Part shown: positions 11,432-23,560 of the stretch, piece after piece | Layout: every line of letters starts with the position of its first letter | Numbering within the stretch: position 1 is the first letter of the stretch | From: Clitoria ternatea | Taxonomy: Eukaryota; Streptophyta; Magnoliopsida; Fabales; Fabaceae | Length of the DNA: 64,000 nucleotides | Direction of reading: 5' to 3' | Assembly: GCA_037962975.1 (NCBI GenBank) | Contig: CM075676.1 | Location: 44,750,001-44,814,000 of the forward strand | Notes under the pieces: generated by a model | What the model was told of the DNA's origin: nothing | Seen by the model: only the letters and a program-made list of their open reading frames with translations | Databases searched by the model: none | Position numbers and translations under genes: made by a program

Positions 11432-12947
11432 ATGTAACGAGTACACTGTGTGCACATACTAGAAAAAATTAACATTAACTGTGTTGCTTACACAGGTATT
11501 TGAATGCTTGGAACTGTCTACATTGACACCATCGTTTCTTAAGATTTGGAGCCTTCATAAAGCCATTCTTTTGGATGGTTGATTTCAATCTTTCCTCTAC
11601 CTCAAATTTGGTGGATTCTGCATCATATCTTTGCACATCAATCAAACACGCATATGCTTGATACAAAGCTAGTTTCTCAGGAACTTCAAAGTAGTATCCT
11701 TGGCTAATAGCCATTTCAGTTGTAGCACGTCCACCATGTTTTACAAAATAATGGAACTAACCAAGCATAAGTGAACTTAACTAATGCAATTATTGACAAA
11801 TTCTAAGCCCCCTTAAAAAATTTATTCACAACTTCAGATAAGTTCATAGTCATTTGCCCAAACCTGTGAACATCTCTATTGTATGCCAATGACCTTTTTC
11901 CTCTCAAGATATTATCAATCTATCTTGCAATTTCAAGACCCGGTTCACAAAATTTTTCCAAATTTCGATCAAAAGAATACTTGCTCGAATTGTATCCTAC
12001 ATAAATAATAATTTGTTAGAAGGCACACACAATAAATTCATATTACCAAAATGACATTAGTTAAAGAAATACCTAACTTTAACATATCCTTCTCGTGCTT
12101 TTGATTCTTGAGTTTGAGATTAAATTTGTTGGTAGTATGTCATATACAATATTTACAATGACTTATTGGTGGTGTCTATCAAAATTCCCGATTATGGATG
12201 GCATTCCAAATGCTTTTATGCCGATAAAAAATTATACATATTCTATTCTCTTGGGTGACATGCAATCTCAAATTCTTTAGAAATCAACTCCAATCTTTCA
12301 ACATTTCCCCTTCCACAATTATGAATGCAAATGTAAGCACTAAACTATTGCCATCTTAAGTGGTGGCAATCAAAAGTATCCCTTTATATTTCCCGTACAA
12401 ATGGGTTTCATCTACTTGGATCACAGGTATACAATAGTTGAAAGTCTCACGGCAAGGCTTGAATGTCCAAAAAACATAATGGAATTTGTGAAACTTTGGA
12501 TGAACCATGTTTCCTATCATAAAGTGATTTTTTTGCAAGGCGTACATACAGCAACTTGTTACATACGACTCAACCAACAGGGTAAAAAAACCTATAACTC
12601 ATTTCAATCTCTAATCATTTTAGCAATTGCTTTTTGTTTAGCGCTCCATGCCTTATGGTAAGAACCTGTGCATCCAAATTCCCCTTTAACTCTTTCTTGA
12701 ATTGAAGATATTAACATCAATGGTTCTTCTTCACCATGCCTTTAAGAAAAATTCATTAAAAATACAAACAAATAATAATACTTATTTTAAAAAAATTATT
12801 TCACAATACCTATTATCACATAACAAATTAGAACAATGTCTAGTTTTTCATGATCTTGTGAAAAGGTTGCGTTAACATAACTATGTAGGCCACCATGTTG
12901 AGTTATAATCCACTTTTGTGATATTCTACATAAAATAACATGCATTT
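11432..12947 (-). pseudogene. MULE transposase pseudogene, central piece (catalytic region and SWIM finger)
   Basis: From right to left on the minus strand: RISQKWIITQHGG and FSQDHEKLD near 12800-12930, typical of the region after the MULE DNA-binding domain; AWSAKQKAIAKMIRDWNE near 12580-12655; FWTFKPCRETF and VIQVDETHLYGKYKGILLIA at about 12360-12470, the first acidic block of the MuDR transposase core; and CQCRQFQAFKYLCKQH near 11475-11520, matching the SWIM zinc finger. The frame is broken by stops and shifts throughout, so the gene is dead. The N-terminal part lies 26 kb away at 39177-39385, on the far side of the nested LTR insertions. Confidence 0.82.
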
Positions 12948-15327
12948 TATAACATCCCGCCTTATTTTATTTAATTTTAAACATATTATAAATGAATTTA
13001 CAGATTTTTTTGTCAAATTACTGAAATTACTTTTCCAATTCCACATATTTGACATCTAAACATTTTAGTTAACAAAGCATGGTCCAAGAAAAAGAGGAAA
13101 ATAAGTAAATCATGCGAAAACATCAATTATATAGACCGGGGAGAAGACTGAGCATCAAGGACTGACACTACACGTCCCCCAAATGCCCAACGTAGACCCT
13201 AACTTTGTGTCTGGCACTACGCGTCAGATAACTCAATAGCAGCCCTGCTGCTAAAATGCAGATTTAGGCTTTTAAATCAACTTCTACCACTACTATCTTG
13301 CCAGTTTGATCTCTGATTGCTACAAAATTTGATGGGCATTGTATGCGACCTATTTTAGACCTACTATCGCAGTCTGTACTCAAGAATTCCTCCGTATATG
13401 GGTTATGCCAAAAATGCAAATTACTCATTTTCAAGCAACTCCAATGCATAAATCCTACCAAATGCAATTTGAACGGCAATTCAATAATGCACATAAGTTC
13501 TAAATAGCCCTAAGAACCTATTGAGACATTCTGAGGATTCTAAATCCCACTGGAACTCTAAATCACCTGTTCAGTTGTGTTAATTAGCCATTTTTCACAC
13601 TAAACTCAACTTCTTAACAATTTCAACTTCTAAACCCTCTATTTTATTCATAGTTCACTATTTCCAACTCAATACTAACCATATACAATATCTAAACATG
13701 AGTACTATTGTAATAACACCAAACTATACCTAAATCATCATTCAACCAAATAGATCAATGATCATTCACATGATATACCATCGTAGTTTCCAATATCAGC
13801 ACTTCAAGGTTCATTACTCATAATTACAATAAAATAAAACTTACACATAGCATATAATTATCAATCAAATGACTCAAGGACAATTCACAACCAATCACAA
13901 CCATTTCATGGGCATAGCATATATATTTTATCTCTTTCAACTTCTAAAATCACATCAAGCATTAGCATAATCATCATCATCAACCAAGGTTCCTCACAGA
14001 ATATAAATTATATTCATACGCACGTAAACATCATAACCAGTAATAGTTTCTTAAACATAATCAGAAATACATATCTTTATCATACTTTTTACTAAAACAT
14101 ATACTCCATTTAGCTTGACATTGATTCCATCCTGGCCTCATTTAATGTTCGCCTCTGCGGTGCCTATTAATTACCTGGCATCAATCACTTTAAACCACAA
14201 CAAAGGGGTGAATTTCCAAAATTAAAGATACAGAAAATATGCCATTAGGAAAAGAAAAATCTAGTAATTATCAATTTAAATACAACAACCACACCTTTCA
14301 TTCCAGACCACTGGGTAGCTTAATTGGATCCCTCTGGACTACTAGAGCTAAAAGCGTAAACGAAACATACTGAATAGTCATCCTATAACAACTTAATGCA
14401 TACATGGCATAGATAATTAATTCTCATTACATTTACGGCTTGGTTCCGGCACTCCAGCCACAAAGGAACCCTCAAAGTATATAATTAAATTCATAATTCA
14501 TCATCTTGGCACTCCAGCCTCAAAAGGACGTCCATAATTCTCTTCTCTTGTACATTCATAATTAGTTCCATCACATACATAAGTATATATCAACTTACAA
14601 ATTAATAACCACCATTTTCATCTTATAATTTGACTTTGTATATATATCATTGTCTATTTCATCAAATTCCTTAACTCTTGTCCCGACACTAAGGACATCA
14701 CCCTGGGACCGCATTCAAGCCACTCACCTACATTATTCTCTTTTATAATAATCAAGCCACTTAGGCATATCATTCTCATCACTTGTCTCAGTTCATGCTA
14801 CATGCTCAAAGCTCAATTCATAACAATTCATTGTTTCATTTCATTAATGCACATCAAATATTCATACTAACTCATTCTCACACTTCAACACATAATATCA
14901 TATTTCACTTCACGATTTCATTAAATACATGTGTGCGTATATTTATAATTTATTCTTTCAACATCTCTTTACCCATTCATACCTATATTCATATTCAATC
15001 TTTAACATCCTCACAAGTACTTTATTTTACACCAACTTAATCTCTACTAACGCATAGCTTTGTAATCCATCACACGTTCAATAGAATCTTACCAAAATCA
15101 TCAACATAATTAATTAATTAATTATATATCAATATGTCACTTCACTTCACATTCTAATTTCTTGATTTTGATAATAGACTCCTAAATTCCACATTGCTCA
15201 TGACTTATCATTGTTATACCCTAAACATACAATTTCTTTTTTTATATTATAATTCTATCAAATACCTATATATGAAATTATTATTCATTCTCACATCTTT
15301 TCTTTCTCAAACATATATATATATATA

Positions 15328-16068
15328 TGATCTGTCCTGAACCGGGGTCAAGAGATCTGGTGTCGGGTCAGTCACAAATAGTAAGATGATTACGTCTCTG
15401 AAGATCGGTTATATGAGTATCCGGTTTACGTATCCGATGTCTCTGTATGATGAGAGCGGATTGGGCGTCCTGGAGGTCCTTCACACCGTCCTTACGCGTT
15501 GATGTGGGTGAAAGGTGGTGTCACCTGCAAAGATTCTCCGACGCTCAAGTCAGTGGTGATATTCCAAGTGAGGAATGTTTTCATAGAGTAATTATAAGTT
15601 GATAGAGTCAAAAAGATCCCTCCCTTTATTGATGAAGAGAGTTCATATACCTGATTGGCTTGATATTCGAGGATCCGTTAGTGGGGAACCATTAACCTCC
15701 AATAACATTTTAAATTATTATTTTATTACACATTTACCAGTATGATTGGGTCAAGTGGCCATTTTATATTGAGCGTAGGGAGTATAGGCTAGAATTAAGG
15801 GACAAATTGACCATTTCCGTGAGCAGATTTTGGCTCATAGTGCAGGGAATTATTGATCGGTCCCTGTAGCAATGCCTTTTGTCTTCTGCATAGTGACATA
15901 TATGTTATCTGGTGTCATGGTGTTATCCTGGACAACCGGTATAGGGAGAGCGCCTGATATAGAATTAGAGTCCGGATGTATACCGATGACACCGGTTGCA
16001 CGTTGGCGAATTGACAAAGACGTTGAAATATGTCTTGTAGATCGGATACCGGTATCAAGACCGGATCA
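15328..16068 (-). repeat. 3' LTR of the Tat element (741 bp)
   Basis: Plus-strand reading starts TGATCTGTCC and ends GACCGGATCA, giving TG...CA ends and a short TGATC/GATCA inverted repeat. By a hand count it differs from the right LTR at about 26 of 741 positions with no length change. About 25 of these are transitions. The purine-rich stretch just inside (complement of 16069-16090, containing AGGGGACA) is the candidate polypurine tract. Confidence 0.93.
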
Positions 16069-16613
16069 TATGTCCCCTAGCTTGTGTGAGGGACTATGTA
16101 GTTATTCACATGAGCTACTCAACCTGCGAAAGGTCTAGATGCCGGTATAGCTTTGCAGGAAACGTTTTTATGCATGTGTGCTGTTCAGCATTATTACATC
16201 ACGAGGAACCGTCCTAGGGTTGAACGTTCCGTTGTCATGATGTTGTTATAACGGTTTCAGACAAAGATTCACAGCAGGAAAATGCTAAAAGTTTTTTGAA
16301 AACTGAGGACCCTTGAAATTCGAGTGAAGTTTGTAAAGCATAGATTGCGTTGCATGATTAGACATTAAATGCCTTTAATCATGTGTGCGAGCAGTTATTG
16401 CGTCTGAGATAGAAGTCTCAGTAACCGTCGTTTGGGGCTTAATGGGCCTACAATTTTTAAAACTTCTAGGCCCAACGGAGAGGCCCTTTGACGAATTGAT
16501 ATTGTTTTGGCGCCCATGAATTTAGAACGACTGTGTCGTTTGACTTGTAAATCGACGCGTTTAGTCGTGAACGACACAACCTCAAGAGTTGGTAACCGAA
16601 CCCTTTCGTTTCC

Positions 16614-16620
16614 TATAAAA
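16614..16620 (+). promoter_or_regulatory. TATA box of aORF-A
   Basis: TATAAAA followed by GAAACACTTAG. The matching place upstream of aORF-B has TATAAAA followed by GGGATACTTAG. Upstream, both copies hold several AACGAC / GTCGTTT strings (16526-16580, 27050-27100). The box lies about 200 bp before the start codon. Conservation between two otherwise diverged copies suggests a real promoter, but transcription is not shown. Confidence 0.6.
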
Positions 16621-17938
16621 GAAACACTTAGTGGATTCTGGGTACCACTCACTTCTGATTTCTTAGCAAAACTCTGCAAAAATTTTGTAAGGACGCTTGC
16701 CGCTTGTTTTGTGAAGTTTTTCTCAGTCTTCATCTTCCTTATCATCTGAGGTAACCATTTTCTTTCCCCTGTTATTTTCGTCTTCTTTTGCTCTGCTGTT
16801 TTTGCTTGAAAAGAATGTATCTTACGAGGGGGAGATTAACTTCTCGCAACCCTAATTATCGTGGGGGAAGAATCCTTGTGATTCTTCCGAGGGCTGAGTT
16901 ATGTCGCTCAGAAAGGGGATCTTACTCATGGTGGAGAGTGACTTTTCCCTTCTCAGAGTCGTCCTCTGATTGTAGTCGCTCTGAAAAGTGAGATGAGTAA
17001 TGATTGTTACCCTTCTGACGATGTGACTTTTTATCGTAGAGCAGAGATTTTTGTTTACGCTACTCAAACGATGACTGGAGAAGGAACCTCTGGAGATCAA
17101 ATTGTTCTGAAAACAGCAGAAGGTCTGTACAGCATAGTCGCCTCTCGGCTAAACTGGGAAGAACTCCAGGCTAAGTGGCCTTTCTGCTGGATAGCTGACG
17201 AGCTTAAAAACTTAGCTTTTCATCACGCGAATGTGGACGGAGCTCGGATTCAGCCAAGGTTTACAGTTTGCGCCGAGGAGGAAATGAAAAAATGGTTCAG
17301 GGTATTTGCACCGCTCCCTACAGAACAGATATACCACGTTGTCCCAGACGAGCGTTCGGTATATATGCATGATTTTGTGTTTCATCACCTCGGAGTTCGT
17401 TTCCCCTTATCCGAGTTTCAAATGGGTGTATTAAGGTTCCTAAATTGTGCACCTTCTCAACTTCATCTGAACGGTTGGAGACTCGTCCGTGCTCTAGAAG
17501 TATTGGGAGACTACTTCAACTTTACGCCCACCGTAGAGATGCTGTTCTACTACACTCAGGTAGTTTGGAGGGCTAACAAGCAAGGCGGTGTAGGTCTAAT
17601 CACACTCCGGACTCTATGTTCCTTCGTGAACTTTGAATCCTACACCGATTCGGCTAAAGTTGACGGGAAGTCATTTAAGTCCTTCTTTACCCGGATATCA
17701 ATTAAGAAGAATAAGCCTGTCTTCTGGAAGAACGAAGAGGGTCTTAATAAATTTCCCCTGAGCTGGACTCATGAGCACTTTCTCCTGAACTCTTCAGCAT
17801 ACTACACTCATCAGTCCGAGCTATCTACTGAAACAGCGACGGTGTTATTCGCCCTTGAAGCATATTCTACACGCTTTAAAGTATTTTTGTGTAGACGTCT
17901 TTTAAGTAGTTCAAGTGCAGTCCGGAATGAATATCTAC

Positions 17939-18025
17939 GTAATTCCTGTTTTATTCCTTTTTTCCTCCTTTGTTGATTGTATTGAGCATTTCTTTGTTGC
18001 TAATACGTTTTATTCGTGCATGTAG
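17939..18025 (+). other. intron of aORF-A (87 bp)
   Basis: GTAATTCCTG donor and GTGCATGTAG acceptor. Splicing joins LRNEYL to REIEQKSPDMDKLK in frame (phase 1). The same junction, with GTAATTTTCT and TTATGCAG borders, exists in aORF-B, which makes this a confident call. Confidence 0.82.
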
Positions 18026-18880
18026 GTGAAATAGAGCAAAAATCTCCCGACATGGACAAGCTGAAATCCTTGAAAGCAGGAGGTAAGTCCGTAGCTGGTG
18101 AGAATGAAATTCATCCTAAGAAGGATTCTGTGAAGGGTTGTTCTGAGTTGATCATTCTAACCTCAGATGTCGAAGGGGAAATTCCGCTGGTGGAGGGTGA
18201 TTCAACTGGTGCTGGTTGTAACACCCTCTGTTACACCTTAATAAATTCTAGAAAAATTCATAATTTTTTTTTAAAGATATGATTGTTAAAAAGAAACTAT
18301 CGGAATAAATTATATACATTATTTCTGAAATACCTCACAAATATTATTAACACTTTATAAAGTATTTGTACATTCATCCGAAGAAAATAAACATTAAACA
18401 TTATAAGAAAGAGAGGAAACTCCATGGCCCAGAAGCAGTTACTTATTAACATTATTTATTCATTGGACCACGGTATTCATACCGAGCTCCCTTTCTAGAA
18501 CGTGCTATATCTACTGTCGAAATTCTTCGATCCTTCCCTCTGAACCATCAATTTAGAATATATGAAACAAAGACACGGAGAAAGGAGTGAGAAACAGAAT
18601 ATAATATTATTGATTAAGACATAAGCAACAAAAGGTTTTCCACAAACCAATACATAATAATATCAATCACAATCACATACACAATCAATTATGAATGCAT
18701 GAATGTATGCAATATCTTCATCATAACTTACCTATATATATGGGCCCTTAAATTTTAATTTGCACTGGGCCAACCAGGAGTTTACACTGTTCCATAAGTC
18801 CGGATAATAATAATATGAACAGCTCAACTAGCATGGAAACACTTAGAGACTAGTCAGATTGAGAAAGTTTTTATTGTGAA

Positions 18881-21800
18881 TGTAACACCCTCTGTTACAC
18901 CTTAATAAATTCTAGAAAAATTCGTAATTTTTTTTTTTACTAAAGATATGATTGTTAAAAAGAAACTATCGGAATAAATTATATACATTATTGCTGAAAT
19001 ACCTCATAAATATTATTAAAACTTTATAAAGTAATTTTACATTCATCCAACGGAAATAAATATTAAACATTATAAGAAAGAGAGGAAACTCCATGGCCCA
19101 GAAGCAGTTACTTATTAACATTATTTAGTCATTGGACCACGGTATTCATACCGAGCTCCCTTTCTAGAACGTGCTATATTTACTGCCGATATTCTTCGAT
19201 CCTTCCCTCTGAACCATCAATTTAAAACATGTGAAACAAAAACACGGAGAAAGGAGTGAGAAACAGAATATAATATTTCCGAATAAGACATAAGCAACAA
19301 AGGGTTTTCACAAACCAATACTTAATAATATCAATCACAATCACACACACAATCAATTATGAATGCATGAATGTTATGCAATATCTTCATCACAACTTAC
19401 CTATATATGTGGGCCCTTAAATTTTAATTTGCACTGGGCCAACCAGGAGTTTACACTGTTCCATAAGTCCGGATAATAATAATATGAACAGCTCAACTGG
19501 CATGGAAACACTTAGAGACTAGTCAGATTGAGAAAGTTTTTATTGTGAAAGTACCCGACACTAGGGAGCTACCCCAGGTCCCCTGAAGCACCCTTTCACA
19601 CCCTCTCATCCCAAGGCTCGTAATTAAGCCTCCTCTAATGTATCCTCGGTTTCTATAATCCGTCCCCAGACAATATTATTTCATTTCACTTTAATGATTC
19701 ATGATGCATGAACTACTCGCGTATTGAGTTGGTTAAGGCTTTTAGAAACTCAATTATTAAATCCCTTAAAGGTTTACAACATTATTTCAATAAACTATAC
19801 ATTTTCTCTAAATTTCTGTCCCACAGAAATAAATTTGGTACAGTTTTCGAATCTCACTGAAATTGAGTTTCTAAGCCTTAAATATCTAAAAACTTTATCA
19901 TATAAAACTTTACATAATCTTTCTCAAATTAAATCTTAACAAAATCAAATTTAGGAATCTCAATTATTTCCAAATATATTTAGTTATTAATTTGAAAAAA
20001 AATAAAATAATTTTCTTTCAAAAAATTTTGTTTTATTAAAAGAGAATAATTATTAACCAAAAATACTTAAAATTACAAAATTTTTCTTTAACTCAAGATT
20101 TAATTAAAAAAATTCTAATAAAATATTTTCTTTCTAAAATAAATACTAATTTTTTTATTCTAAATATTGAAAATAAAGTTAATAAAAATAATTTCTAAGA
20201 AGAATTAAAAGATAATAAAATTTAAAGAGTAAGGTAAGAAATTCTTACTGAATTTTTAGCTTTCCGTCATGCTCGCTATATGCTCAAACTCCACATTACA
20301 ATATCATCAATCAAAATTAAACAATATCAATCATAACTAAATATCATCAATCAATCAATCATAATCAAATCATAATCAAATCAATTAAATATCATTAATA
20401 CATATCATAATACAAAATTTAATGATTATTAATATAGTCAATTTTAGTCCTTTTGGTCAATTCCTCGCATAGGTATATGTAAGTCCATATAATCCAGTCC
20501 TTGCATAGGTATAGTTCAGTCCATATGGGTCATAATGGTCCAAGTCCTTGCATAGGTATAGTCCAGTCCATATAGGTCATAATGGTCCAAGTCTTTGCAT
20601 AGGTATGTTAGAGTTAGTTAAACCGGATATTTAATTTAAAATTTATTATAAATTTTAAGTTAAAAAGTTAATATTTTAAAATAATAATATTATCAGATTT
20701 AAAAGGAGTAGGGGACTCCTCCCATTATTCTTATGTCTTTTCATATTATACTCTTATCTCACTCCCCCTTACCTTGAGTCGTTACCAAAAAGAGATTTGT
20801 TTTGCGCCTCCGATTTCTAGAAATATTAATATCAATTTTATTTCAGTATAAGCATAAGACGAAGATTAAGATTACTACTTAAAACAGAAATGGTAAATTT
20901 TGAATAGTGAATAGTAAATAGTAAATCATGAATAGTAACAGTAAATAGTAAAACGTGAATAGTAACAGTAAATAGTAAAATGTGAATAGTAACAATAAAT
21001 AGTAAATTATGAATAGTAACGGTAAATAGTAACAGTAAATAGTAATTTACTATTTGAATAGTAATTTACTATTGAAATAGTAATTTACTATTGAAATAGT
21101 GTTTACTATGCAGAATAGTAACTTAAAATAATATTATTTTCAGTATAATAACAGATTTCTAAAAACGATATAAAAATAATTTAAAAAAATATAAAAGAGA
21201 AGTATTCTTACCTTAGGATTTTGGCAGAACCTTCTCTCCAAAAACTTTTCTTCTCTCTCTCACTTCCACCACTATCTCACTAGCACTACTGTATTAAGAA
21301 AACTTAATCTGAAATTGTGAATTCTAAAGAAGAAATCCTTCGGTATTTATAGGAAAAAATTTTACTATGCATTCCATTATTTTAATATAAAAGTACTATG
21401 CATTTTTGAATTTTTTATTCCAGGTTACTATGTATTCTTTGAAAATTTCGTACATGCACAGTGTTTTGCATAGTAACTGTCGGTAGAATTATTAAGCCAA
21501 ATAGTAACCTTTCACTCGGTATATTTTAAATATTCAAAATGAGTCCTTTTTGAAATTTAGCGATATTATATCAGTCCTCACTAATTTTATAATAAGTAAT
21601 ATAAAGTTGAAATTTTAAAAAATCTAAAATTTTCTGTTAATAAAAATTTATTGATACGTTTCTAATTTTTTAACGATTGGAAAAAATCAAGATTTTTCTC
21701 AAACCGATAATTTTTAGATAAGTCTACTTGAAATGGATTTTAGAAAATTTTCTTATAATTTAAATTCACTTTCTTATAAATATTTTTAATTTAAGTCACT

Positions 21801-21965
21801 TATATGAATTTAAAATTATTTAAAAAATATTATTTTTATTAAAAAATTCCAAAATTCCAAAAAATTCCAAAAAATCATAAATAATACGTAGATTAAAAAG
21901 TTCTAAAGAACCATAATTTAATTCCTTCAAAATTTTAATATAAAAATAAAAATAGGGGTGTTACA
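18881..21965. mobile_element. X2: sister solo LTR inserted in X1 (3085 bp)
   Basis: Starts TGTAACACCC at 18881 and ends GGGTGTTACA at 21965, with a perfect 5-bp duplication GTGAA (18876-18880, 21966-21970). It is a near-identical full-length copy of X1: the X1 segment before the break equals the first ~665 bp of X2, and the X1 segment after it equals the rest. The only differences seen are single-base changes and small indels. It contains the same GTCCTTGCATAGG repeats (20455-20600) and AATAGTAA array (20905-21115). Confidence 0.9.
20890..21120. repeat. AATAGTAA/TTACTATT array within X2
   Basis: About 20 copies of AATAGTAA or AATAGTAAC follow one another with an irregular 10-27 bp period. 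They then turn into the opposite orientation (TTTACTATT, three copies around 21045-21090). The array can fold into a long AT-rich hairpin. The homologous array in X1 is at 23340-23560. Confidence 0.75.
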
Positions 21966-23339
21966 GTGAAAGTACCCGACACTAGGGAGCTACCCCAGGT
22001 TCCCTGAAACACCCTTTCACACCCTCTCATCCCAAGGCTCGTAATTATGCCTCCTCTAATGTATCCTCGGTTTCTATAATCCATCCCCAGACAATATCAT
22101 TTTATTTCACTTTAATGATTCATGATGCATGAACTACTCGCGTATTTAGTTGGTTAAGGCTTTTAGAAACTCAATTATTAAATCCCTTAAAGGTTTACAA
22201 TATCATTTCAATAAACTGTACATTTTCTCATTTCTCTGAATTTCTATCCCACAGAAAATAAATTTGGTACAGTTTTCAAATCTCACTGAAATTGAGTTTC
22301 TAAGCCTTAAATATCTAAAAACTTTCTTATATAAAACTTTACATAATCTTTCTCAAATTAAATCTTAACAAAATCAAATTTAGGAATCTCAATTATTTCC
22401 AAATATCTTTAGTTATTAAGTTGGAATAAAATAATTTTCTTTTAAAAAATTTTGTTTTATTAAAAGAGAATAATTATTAACCAAAAATACTTAAAATTAC
22501 AAAATTTTTCTTTAACTCAAGATTTAATTAATTAATTCTCATAAAATGTTTTCTTTCTAAAATAAATACTAATTTTTTTATTCTAAATATTGAAAATAAA
22601 GTTAATAAAAATAATTTCTAAGAAGAGAAGATTTAAAGTAAAAATTTAAAGAGTAAGGTAAGAAAATTCTTACTGAATTTAGCTTTCCGTCATGCTCGCT
22701 ATATGCTCAAACTCCACGTCACAAAATCATCAATCAAAATCAAGCATTATCAATTATAACTAAATATCATCAATCACATCAAATATTATTAATCGTAATT
22801 AAATATCAATCAAAATCAAATCAACAAAGCATTATTTATAAATATTATAATTCAAAGTTTAATGGTTATTAATATAGTCAATTTGAGTCCTTTTGGTCAA
22901 TTCCTCGTATAGGTCTATGTAAGTCCATATAATTCAGTCCTTGCATAGGTATAGTTCAGTCCATATGGGTCATAATGGTCCAAATCCTTGCATAAGTATA
23001 GTCCAGTCCATATAGGTCATAATGGTCCAAGTCCTTGCATAGGTATGTTAGAGTTAGTTAAACCGGATATTTAATTTAAAATTTATTAAAAATGTTAAGT
23101 TAAAAAGTTAATATTTTAAAATAATAATATTATTAAATTTAAAAGGAGTAGGGGACTCCTCCCATTATTCTTATGTCTTTTCATATTATACTCTTATTTC
23201 ACTCCCCCTTACCTTGAGTTGTTACCAAAAAGAGATTTGCTTTGTGCCTCCGATTTCTAGAAATATTAATACCAATCTTATTTCAGTATAAGCATAAGAC
23301 GAAGATTAAGATTAATACTTAAAACAGAAATGGTAAATT

Positions 23340-23560
23340 TTGAATAGTAAATAGTGAATAGTAAATAGTGAATAGTGAATAGTAACATTAAATAGTAAAA
23401 CATGAATAGTAACAGTAAATAGTAAATCGTGAATAGTAACGATAAATAGTAAATCGTGAATAGTAACGGTAAATAGTAACAGTAAATAGTAATTTACTAT
23501 TTGAATAGTAATTTACTATTGAAATAGTAATTTACTATTGAAATAGTGTTTACTATGCAG
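23340..23560. repeat. AATAGTAA/TTACTATT array within X1
   Basis: Counterpart of the array in X2, with the same switch from AATAGTAA to TTACTATT orientation. The spacing and number of units differ slightly between the two copies, which fits slippage. Confidence 0.75.

Noticed and set aside
13264..13494. 76-residue minus-strand frame as a gene
   Set aside because: It lies in the non-coding interior of an LTR, is isolated, and has no recognised motif.
16395..16749. Opposite-strand frames of 116 and 80 residues before aORF-A
   Set aside because: They cover the conserved promoter and leader of aORF-A. The corresponding region in module B does not conserve either frame.
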